19,874 nt of DNA. It comes from Discostella pseudostelligera. Its lineage: Eukaryota > Bacillariophyta > Thalassiosirophyceae > Thalassiosirales > Thalassiosiraceae. The position numbers and the translations under genes were made by a program. The notes under the pieces were generated by a model. The model was not told the DNA's origin. It worked only from the letters and a program-made list of their open reading frames with translations, and ran no database searches. The stretch covers positions 1 through 19,874 of the forward strand of contig JALLBK010000219.1 in the NCBI GenBank assembly GCA_036940085.1, read 5' to 3'. This document shows positions 7,743-17,875 of the stretch, piece by piece (position 1 is the stretch's first letter; each line of letters begins with the position of its first letter).

Positions 7743-8826
7743 GTGCACGAACACCATCGGCATCATACTGCTCTCCCGGGAATTTGATAACATTTCCATC
7801 ATCGTCAATGTATTCACTCTTCTTTTGCAAGATGAAACGTTCAAAGAATTTATTCAAAATCCTATCCGTGGTAAGGAATTCCACAATACCTCCATTCGTC
7901 TTTGTGGCTAGAATTTTGGGTACGAGATCGGCAGCGACTTCCTCTGGTTGAGCGGCCAAGACACCAAATGGAAATTTGCGAAGCTCTGAATAAGATAAGG
8001 GTAAAAATGGTTGAGTAACACTGAAATTGTTCAATAAGCGCCAAGATAGATCATTTCCAAAAGTCTCACCAGGTGTAGAATCATCAAGTAACAGCTTTGT
8101 AAACACCATTCCAGGCGACAAACTATGCACCTGAATCTTCCCCTTCGTCTGCTTCTTGGGATAGCCCTGCACACCCTCATCAATCTCCTTCACAAGACTA
8201 GCCGTTAGCTGAGGTAGACCACGCTTCGTGGCACCATAGGTGGCATATCCAGGTGTGCCACCTCCCTTCACACCACTTCCAACAGTATTGAAAATGTGTC
8301 CGGTATACCCCTCCTGTTCAGCCATGATATCCATCGCCACCTTGGTACAGTAGAAGATACCCAATAAATTCACCTTAACGACTGTCTCGACCTGACTCAT
8401 GGTCAATTCCGACAATGCTCTCCTTCCTCCATTAATACCAGCATTGTTAATCCAATATCCGATGTTCCCCAACTTTTCTTTGGCAAATTGTCCCAATGCC
8501 TCACAACTCTTGGCATCACTAACATCGCATTTAGTGTGATAGACTTTGCCATTGGGATGACGTGCCGTTAATGCCTTTGCGGCGGCAGTACAATCTTTGA
8601 CGTCACAGATGACCACGTCGTAGCCTCGATCCATGAATTCACCCGCGTAGGCAAAGCCGACTCCGCCGGCAGAGCCGGTGACGACGACTCCTCCGTCGGG
8701 CATGGCATACAGCGATGAGCTTGATGTCACTGGTCTGGTAATAGAAAAGGTTGTGGATGGAGGCGCGAATGCATTGGAGAACGATGGGGCCAGAGCCGCC
8801 ACGAGGACGTACGAAAAGGACTTCAT
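7735..8826 (-). CDS. Plastid-targeted SDR, chlorophyll(ide) b reductase-like (NYC1/NOL type)
   Basis: Short-chain dehydrogenase/reductase of 363 residues. The start at ATG 8826 gives a classical diatom plastid leader: a hydrophobic signal peptide (1-18), the cleavage motif N-A-F-A-P-P (18-23), then a Ser/Thr-rich transit segment (to about 39). The NAD(P) site is TGSAGGVG at 50-57, with NNAG at 127-130. The catalytic residues are S184, Y197 and K201 in YATYGATKRG. Beyond general SDR features it resembles chlorophyll b reductases: CDVSDAKSC, W-I-N-N-A-G, Y-G-A-T-K-R, V-H-S-L-S-P-G-M-V-F-T-K-L-L and a C-terminal region with A-Q-P-E-E-V-A-A-D-L-V-P. NOL and NYC1 reduce chlorophyll(ide) b to the 7-hydroxymethyl form. 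Diatoms have no chlorophyll b, so the substrate here is uncertain (another chlorophyll or carotenoid intermediate is possible). A single exon. SDR and plastid assignment are firm; the subfamily is probable. Confidence 0.88.
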   Translation of the reverse strand: MKSFSYVLVAALAPSFSNAFAPPSTTFSITRPVTSSSSLYAMPDGGVVVTGSAGGVGFAYAGEFMDRGYDVVICDVKDCTAAAKALTARHPNGKVYHTKCDVSDAKSCEALGQFAKEKLGNIGYWINNAGINGGRRALSELTMSQVETVVKVNLLGIFYCTKVAMDIMAEQEGYTGHIFNTVGSGVKGGGTPGYATYGATKRGLPQLTASLVKEIDEGVQGYPKKQTKGKIQVHSLSPGMVFTKLLLDDSTPGETFGNDLSWRLLNNFSVTQPFLPLSYSELRKFPFGVLAAQPEEVAADLVPKILATKTNGGIVEFLTTDRILNKFFERFILQKKSEYIDDDGNVIKFPGEQYDADGVRALY

Positions 8827-8947
8827 GGTTGAACTGTGAAGTGGAAGGGAATGAATGCATCGACATCGATAATCGATATCGAACACCTCTCACATCATCG
8901 TTCGAGTTGAAGGCGAAAGTTGAATGACTGCGTACAATATCTTTGCG

Positions 8948-8985
8948 GATCCACGTGGAAGACGATCCAATCCGATCCACGTGGA
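8948..8985. promoter_or_regulatory. Twin G-box (CACGTG) upstream of the SDR gene
   Basis: GATCCACGTGGA occurs twice exactly, at 8948-8959 and 8974-8985, 26 bp apart, about 120-160 bp upstream of the SDR start codon. CACGTG is the core target of bHLH and bZIP factors and is common in light-regulated plant promoters. The repetition is seen directly; the regulatory role is inferred. Confidence 0.5.
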
Positions 8986-9011
8986 GGAATGCCCGCCACG
9001 TCAGTGCCAGT

Positions 9012-9091
9012 TTGGCGGGAAGAGAAAGATCCACTTTGATTGTGGCGGGAAGAGTTTCGGCCCGCGGAAATACATCCATGTATGGCGGGAG
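9012..9091. promoter_or_regulatory. E2F-like site cluster, SDR / sulfotransferase spacer
   Basis: Three related sites in one orientation: TTGGCGGGAA (9012-9021), GTGGCGGGAA (9042-9051) and ATGGCGGGAG (9082-9091). The first two share the longer string TGGCGGGAAGAG with a 30-bp spacing. The first matches the E2F/DP consensus fully, the others partly. They lie about 190-270 bp upstream of the SDR start, between the G-boxes and a repeat element. Confidence 0.5.
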
Positions 9092-9112
9092 AGTCGCCGA
9101 CTGTCGGCTAGT

Positions 9113-9376
9113 TTGTTGTTTACTAAATGGCCCGTTCCTATTCTTTGGCCCGAGAAGTAGTAATTACTGAGTAACGGAGTAATTACTACTTCGTTACTGA
9201 GTAATTACTCTCGCTAGTTGGCGAATGCCTACGTACTATGTGGATGATTGCCAAATTACTCGCCAATAGTAAAGAAAGGTTCCGTTACATAGTAACAGAA
9301 ACCATGGTTACTATCAAAATGGTCCCGAAAAGTAGTAATTACTGAGTTGTCCTAGTAATTCCTTAGTAAACAACAA
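9113..9376. mobile_element. Fold-back / MITE-like element
   Basis: Perfect 14-bp terminal inverted repeats TTGTTGTTTACTAA (9113-9126) and TTAGTAAACAACAA (9363-9376) bound a 264-bp non-coding segment. Weaker similarity extends outward into GTCGCCGAC/GACTGTCGG-type sequences on both sides (about 9092-9112 and 9377-9397). Inside are a 15-bp perfect hairpin (9154-9168 with 9178-9192, loop 9 nt), a second copy of AAGTAGTAATTACTGAGT at about 9330-9347, and a small inverted repeat ATAGTAAC/GTTACTAT (9289-9296, 9307-9314). No ORF is present. The structure fits a miniature inverted-repeat transposable element; no clear target-site duplication was identified and the family is unknown. Confidence 0.5.
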
Positions 9377-9534
9377 CTTAGACTGTCGGTCGCCGACCAC
9401 AACACAAGGACGATGATGGCCATGACCTGCACCATGCACCATGCTACCAAACCCTTGCATGGGCATGGTCAAGGACCGAGGACGTAGGAGGTTGTAATGC
9501 CAGTGCATAGTACCCAATCACCAAGAGACAAACA

Positions 9535-11213
9535 ATGAATACGCCATCTTCACGCGCCGCCGCTGGCAACGGGAAGCGCGGCTTGCCCGTCATATCGATT
9601 CTTGTCGCGCTTGTACTTGGGGTGGCCTTCTCCAACCTCATGATTGGTCAACGTGCCATCGTTCTTCATAGTAACCGACAGCAACCGACCCAATCACAAC
9701 AGCATGATCATCCATCTCCAATGATCGATCGGCGCTCCCAATATCGAAAAGTTACAGACAATCCACAAGTTGATGACGACAATGACGATGATAACAAGGA
9801 TCATGTCTACGACGGAAAATACATCACTCAAATTCTACTTGAAAAGGAACCATTCCCATCCAAGACGATCAATCACGACATCAACCGCAATGCTAATTAT
9901 CCTCCTACTTCTCGACTAAAGTACCTACCGGGCACACTCCAACTAACGCACGCTCAGGCACTCCAACATTGCTTCGTCAATGCCACACACTACACCGAAC
10001 ACATGCATCCACTCAATCAATCGCTCGTTTCTATATCGCACAAATACAAATTAATCTATCGTAATATTGTAAAATCATCCTCCAGTTCGGCACGACATGT
10101 GATGCAAGATTTTTTTGAGGGGAGAGATTTACGAATGAAACATGATGATATGATGAAAAAGGTCCAACCGACGGGAGAAGGGGGGTATACGATGATATCT
10201 TTCATAAGAGAGCCGTTGAATCGTTTTTATTCACAGTATGATGAAGCTTACTTCAGGTAAGATGGTTCAACGAACTCGCTCACAAGCATTCGTGATAAAT
10301 GGCTTTGTACACTTAACGTACATTTCCTCTCGCTCATTAGTTCTCATCTACTGCTTTCTGCTCCAATGTTGATACAGAATGGGGCCATGGATGGGCGATG
10401 CCAATGGATCCATAGTCCATGATAAACCCAAAGTACGAGATATGTACCTCAACACCAAATACAAAATGGACAAATATCCCTACCTCTACGAGGGCATGAA
10501 TACAATTGAAGAATTCCGACCGTATTATTGTCCCATGGAAATATTACATGAGGGACTCTTTTTACACTGTGATGATTTGGAGTCGATTGATAATGGAACA
10601 TTGGCCGAACGGTTTACAAATTTTGTGATGGATTATAGTGGGTTGGATCCATTTGATATTCAGTTGCGTATATGGTTGGTGATCATTGTGGGCTTTTGGT
10701 TGCTGTTGCTGTTTCTGCTGCTGCTGCTGCTGCTGCTGTCATTGAGGTTCAAGTACCATGCATTCGTTCTCACAGTGTGTCATGTATTATCTTCTTTTTG
10801 CATTTGGCTCATCGTCCGACAACAGTTTGACGCTTCAGGTAGCCAATATAGCCTTCCCATCCGGTGAACCATTTCCAATAACAACACTGTACAATGCCAC
10901 CGAAGCCGAACGTGGATGGCAGGAGATTGCTCGGCAAAAAGGTGTGACAATACCCAGTGGTGAAATGAAGGTGGGACGGAAGAAAACTCGTCGATTTAAT
11001 ATGAGCTTGATATCCAATCGAACGAAACGAAAGATTTGTCGAATAATGGCGTTGGATTATTGTTGTTTGAATATTGAGTTGCCAGAGGTGTGCAGAGCAG
11101 GCAATGAGGATGATGGTGACGAAACAGTCTATTGTGCTATGGAGAAACGGAATAACGAAACAATGCAATATGCATTGACACCATTGGTAATACATCCGTG
11201 GAAAGATCCATGA
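9535..11213 (+). CDS. Type II membrane sulfotransferase (Sulfotransfer_2-like)
   Basis: Predicted Golgi carbohydrate sulfotransferase, transferring sulfate from PAPS to a glycan. Exon 1 is 9535-10256, intron 1 10257-10377 (GTAAGA..CAG), exon 2 10378 to about 10678, and exon 3 about 10839-11213. About 465 residues. A short basic cytosolic tail precedes one membrane helix (about 17-37), then a low-complexity stem. The 5'-phosphosulfate-binding region is Y-R-N-I-V-K-S-S-S-S-S (175-185), and the 3'-phosphate-binding motif is ISFIREPLNRFYSQY (221-235). Several N-x-S/T sites fit a lumenal domain. The C-terminal part has conserved-looking Cys and ends VIHPWKDP. Intron 2 boundaries are ambiguous: donor 10679 with acceptor 10838 (phase 0) and donor 10668 with acceptor 10842 (phase 1) both keep the frame; neither donor is canonical. 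The acceptor substrate cannot be told from sequence. Confidence 0.8.
10701..10741 (+). repeat. CTG trinucleotide repeat in sulfotransferase intron 2
   Basis: An interrupted CTG run lies inside the second intron. It is in frame with exon 2, so unspliced RNA would encode a poly-Leu membrane-like stretch and stop at 10865-10867, giving a truncated alternative protein. This explains the long open frame that runs through the intron. Confidence 0.6.
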
Positions 11214-11508
11214 CCAATGTTATCACCTCAACCCACTACGCTTCATGAAAACGAGACACTTCGAGACTCGACTGTCACATATTATGGTAATGATTCAAAT
11301 ACAATTGCATGCATTAATTACACTCTACGGTCGCTGTAGTCTACCAGCAATATCTTCGTCAAGAATACTTAGTATCATACAATACTGATAGACTTTCTGG
11401 AGAGGTAATTGGCCATAATTATCCACCGCCTCCATCACATCATCTTCTCAATCTTCTCCTACTCATCCCTAACCTTGTTGCATGTGTTGTAGTTCGAGTA
11501 CTTTGGCC
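11214..11508. other. Intergenic, 3' of sulfotransferase
   Basis: About 295 bp following the sulfotransferase stop, A/T-rich in its first half. I see no gene, repeat or clear polyadenylation signal here. Confidence 0.3.
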
Positions 11509-11625
11509 TTCCCGCCAAAACTGTCGTCCCCATTTTCCCGCCGAAACTTTCCTCGCGTTTCGCGCCAAACTTCATTGTTAAAAATTTCCCGCCAAAAATG
11601 AGAATCGTTCCGCTCTTCCCGCCTT
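11509..11625. promoter_or_regulatory. Five-site E2F-like cluster upstream of MYST gene
   Basis: Within 117 bp: TTCCCGCCAA (11509-11518), TTCCCGCCGA (11535-11544), TTTCGCGCCAAA (11558-11569), TTTCCCGCCAAA (11585-11596) and TTCCCGCCTT (11616-11625). The third and fourth match the full palindromic-type E2F consensus TTTSSCGCSAAA closely. All are in the same orientation, 78-194 bp upstream of the MYST ATG. This is the densest such cluster in the window. Motifs are seen directly; S-phase control is inferred from the known role of E2F/DP. Confidence 0.65.
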
Positions 11626-11659
11626 TTCTTCACGCAAGGAGTATTCATCGACCATCGCG

Positions 11660-11702
11660 ATGATCGACGTCGACGGCGGAGGCGGCGGCAGCACCTACCA
11701 TC

Positions 11703-11710
<8 letters not shown>
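11660..11710 (+). CDS. Short upstream ORF overlapping the MYST start
   Basis: ATG at 11660 opens a 16-codon frame (Met-Ile-Asp-Val-Asp then Gly-rich) that ends in TGA at 11708-11710, overlapping the MYST start at 11703 in another frame. If the transcript begins upstream of 11660, this overlapping uORF would reduce initiation at the main ATG. Whether it is transcribed is unknown; it is more likely regulatory than a functional peptide. Confidence 0.3.
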
Positions 11711-15139
<3,429 letters not shown>

Positions 15140-15246
15140 TAGAAATAAGGCGTAATTCAATTCTAAACGTAGTCAAAGCTGAGAGAGTTTTTGATAGTGG
15201 GCGGTGGGCGGCATGATGCGAACAACGCAATACATTGTCATCGCTT
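15140..15246. other. Tail-to-tail spacer, MYST / HA-domain gene
   Basis: Only 107 bp separate the two converging stop codons, so the 3' UTRs must be short or overlap. No canonical AATAAA is visible on the plus strand; AGAAATAAG after the MYST stop is a weak variant. Confidence 0.35.
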
Positions 15247-16526
15247 TTAATCCGACTCCGGATCTCGAGAAGTGACAGTGGCTGGCAAGAATGCTTTTGC
15301 ATCCCAATCGAATCCGACGCTGTTCAACCTGGAAACCTTTTCAGCATTCATACTCGACTTCTTTCCTCCGTTCAATAGTTTGTATTGGCGTCGTTGGGTG
15401 TGTACCCAAGTGCCCAGCTGGGGATTTGCCAGATACCGTTGAGGGACCATGCAGTTGCCGTAGGTCGCCTTGTAGTCTAAGATTGGTAGATCAGAAGAGT
15501 TAGAGAGCTATCAAAAGAGAGTATAGGAGATGAAACGTAGCCATGAGACGTTCTTCACTCACCCTTCAGCTGCTGAAACTTTTTATTCCACACTATCTCT
15601 GGTTCAGGCCTCACGCTCCACTGAAAGCCCAAACATTCCAACTTTTCGATCCGCTCAAGTGTCATGGCACTATGCTCACCCTGCATGAGGAGCGTATACT
15701 GCCTTCGTTGTGTCATGACCCATCTCCCAAGTTTTGGGTTTCCTTTATATCTTGCAGATGGAGCAGCGTGGCCATTTTGGCGGTGGAAGTGCTCAAGCGC
15801 CTTGTACAGCTCATCCCATCCTGTATCTTCTTCGGCCGACTTTGACGAACGTGTAGGGTTACTAGTTGCCTGTAGAAGTTGCTTCCCAGAGAAGTTGGGA
15901 AATGGTAATCCAGCTGCGAGGGGTAACGGTGATGGAATATCCCGCGAAATGTTCTTGTCAGCGATGGGCAAACACTGAGGATGCTTCCACCTTATCATCA
16001 TCTGCTGCTGTGATTGCGGATAGGACATGTCTAAGAAATCTACAGGAGGGTACATGCTGTTCGAAGAATGCTGATAATGAGGTGGCGTGTTTGAATGAAA
16101 CTGACCAAATTCGCCATTTGTCGATGAAGAAGATGGACGAAAGGCATGATTGCGACCACAATTGACCTGCTGATGCTCGAGATTTTGCATGATGAAATCG
16201 TTCCGGTCGGGATGATTATTGGCAGCGGACTGCATCATGTTAAATGAACCTGCATTCATATCATAGCAAGTCAGTGCATGAGGATGGTGAGTCTGCATAA
16301 TACTGGTAGTATGCATCCTGCTGAAAGGGTGGTGACGATGATGTTGACGAGCATGCGGATCCGTGAAGAATCTACTTTCCTTATCCTCTTCGCAGTTCCT
16401 ATTCATGAAGGAGTAAAACGGTTGATGATGAGGCATCATGAGCTCGTTGCTGATGAATGGTTCTTGATAGGGTGACGATATGTGGTTGCCTCTGCCTCCT
16501 TCTGACGAATTGGGGGTTGCACACAT
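15247..16526 (-). CDS. Protein with two helicase-associated (HA) domains
   Basis: Exon 1 is 16526-15563, intron 15562-15477 (GTGAGT..TTAG, 86 bp), exon 2 15476-15247. From ATG 16526 the product is 397 residues. The N-terminal half is rich in His, Asn, Ser, Gln and Met and is probably disordered. The C-terminal half holds two HA domains in tandem, each with the pattern W..ly..L..f....G.......y..nP.LG.WV.tQRRqY.ll: the first has NPKLGRWVMTQRRQYTLL, and the second, built across the intron, has L-K-D-Y-K-A-T-Y-G-N-C followed by NPQLGTWVHTQRRQYKLL. HA domains occur in bacterial helicases and in many diatom proteins without a helicase; DNA binding is suspected but unproven. The frame stays open upstream to 16703, ending at a TTAG that could be a splice acceptor, and that part looks coding (G-Y-D-I-P-L-I-L-A-C-R-L-G-R-I-S-Y-L), so the true N-terminus probably includes another exon. 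Confidence 0.8.
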
Positions 16527-16703
16527 GGATTGGACCTCAGAACCAGCAGTAGGGCGATGTTGTGGGCTCTTCAGAAGAAATCCATGTTGTCGAAATTTTT
16601 GAGTTAGATAGCTGATCCTCCCCAGCCGACAAGCCAATATCAATGGAATATCGTATCCCTGATGGAAGAATGGCTTGCTTGAAGGGCACTGTCGTACAAT
16701 CTA

Positions 16704-17029
16704 ATTCCACCCGGATGCTGCTCTCACAACATCATGCCCTCACAATACCTCGATCGCTGTCAGCACTACGGGTTGTGCGGTGATGAGAAATACGTCTGTC
16801 GTTGCCGAAATAATGGGTTCGTGAGTTGAAATTTGAGCTATCTTTGAAATTCACAATGACGATTATTATTTTGGATGCAATTTCTTTCTTGATACCCGTC
16901 GGACTGGCATTCCAAATTCGGATACGCTTTCTATGAATTGATTCTGTCTGCGGACAAGTCATTGACAAATAATGCTACCCATCCGGTTTCCCATGGTACT
17001 AAAATACTGTAAAAAGTGGCGTAGAATGT
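16704..17029. other. Region upstream of the HA-domain gene, possible 5' exon
   Basis: On the minus strand an ATG at 16962 opens a frame of 76 codons to 16732. It could be a 5' exon of the HA-domain gene, but no donor gives an intron of usual size in the right phase: GTGAGG just before the frame's end would leave an intron of about 45 bp, shorter than any other here. I therefore do not call a gene. Confidence 0.3.
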
Positions 17030-17046
17030 GCGATCAGTAGAGTTCT

Positions 17047-17378
17047 GTCTCGTATCGGTCGCCCCTTCGGCGAGATACGAGACCGGTATCGTACCGCACC
17101 CAGCGAGACCGGTACAGTCTCGCGAGACTCTCGGTATCGCACCGCACCCCGCGAGACCGATACCACATCAAGGTTTTCTCAAGTTAGCGATGTTCTCTAT
17201 TGACATACAATTGGCGGGAACACCAACTGAGTTTCCCGCGAATCCCGTACTCGTACGTCGTATGTACCGCAAATCATAATATCGCTCTGGACCGCGGTAC
17301 AGCAGTGCGGTACGAGACCAAGGTATCGTACTCGGTCTCGCAAATATCGTACCGCTTGGACCGCAGCGGTATCGACCT
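17047..17378. mobile_element. GTCTCG/GGTATCG repeat cluster, fold-back-like
   Basis: A non-coding stretch built from variants of GTCTCG, GAGACC and GGTATCGNACCGC. It holds a hairpin with perfect 10-bp arms GTCTCGTATC/GATACGAGAC (17047-17056, 17074-17083) and a 31-bp direct repeat with three mismatches (17085-17115 and 17133-17163). Between the copies sits a 14-bp palindrome AGTCTCGCGAGACT (17116-17129). Further inverted copies lie at 17309-17378. The octamer GCGATCAG flanks the region at 17030-17037 and 17388-17395, a possible target-site duplication. The composition differs sharply from the surroundings. A degenerate MITE or fold-back element is the likeliest explanation; no transposase is present. 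Confidence 0.4.
17211..17242. promoter_or_regulatory. E2F-like sites within the 17.2-kb repeat region
   Basis: TTGGCGGGAA (17211-17220) and TTTCCCGCGAA (17232-17242) face each other 11 bp apart. They lie between two blocks of the GTCTCG-type repeats, about 630 bp upstream of the next plus-strand gene and about 690 bp upstream of the HA-domain ATG. Good consensus matches; the target gene is unclear. Confidence 0.45.
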
Positions 17379-17395
17379 CTCTAGAGAGCGATCAG

Positions 17396-17875
17396 GCTTG
17401 CGACTGGAGATGCAACTAGAGAGGAGCATTTGGTTACCCAACGCATATTTTGTGTCACAGTGCGATGGCATTGTGAGATGTGACGGAACCTTTGTGTACT
17501 TGTGACTGTTTTCTACTGTGTTTCAACTGTGTTTGGCCCTCTTCTGGAGCAGTGGTACTCCACATCATCATCGTTTGGTATCCAGAGACCAATGAGTCAA
17601 TTTTTGCGGGTAGCCAGACAGAGCCAGACCATGGTCTGTCTTCCGTCAGTCGTCGGAAATAATTTGCGGCGCGTGGCGGCAACAACAACAACAACAACAA
17701 CAACCAGCTTGCACGTTGCATGCGATGCGATATGCGATGCATGCAACCGCATAAAAATTCGACCTCTCCTATTCAGATATGATTGTAGTTTAGGATTCAT
17801 AATCCATTGCTGTCCATGACCGCACCGAAGGGGATTGCAGCGCCTCGATCATAATATTTATATATCCATAACATA
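17396..17875. other. Intergenic, upstream of the Cys-rich/F-box-like gene
   Basis: About 480 bp with no recognisable gene. It holds an AAC microsatellite (17681-17704) and an inverted repeat TTGCATGC/GCATGCAA (17716-17723, 17739-17746) around GATGCGATATGCGATGC. A TATA-like run at 17854-17865 lies only 10-20 nt before the ATG, too close to be a usual TATA box. Poly-Leu ORFs on the minus strand are products of the AAC repeat. Confidence 0.4.
17681..17704 (+). repeat. AAC microsatellite
   Basis: Eight perfect AAC units, non-coding. Only a simple-sequence repeat is visible. Confidence 0.85.

Noticed and set aside
16770..16880. Possible C/D-box snoRNA (GTGATGA at about 16780)
   Set aside because: No CTGA D box at a suitable distance and no terminal stem.
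17085..17163. Possible CRISPR-like array (two 31-bp repeats)
   Set aside because: Only two imperfect copies, the 17-bp gap is largely palindromic and related to the repeat, and the genome is eukaryotic.
17455..17742. Minus-strand ORF with a poly-Leu signal-like segment
   Set aside because: The Leu/Val run is the reverse of the AAC microsatellite. No conserved motif and no supporting context.
17851..17867. TATA box for the Cys-rich/F-box-like gene
   Set aside because: Only 10-20 nt upstream of the ATG, so transcription would start after the start codon.
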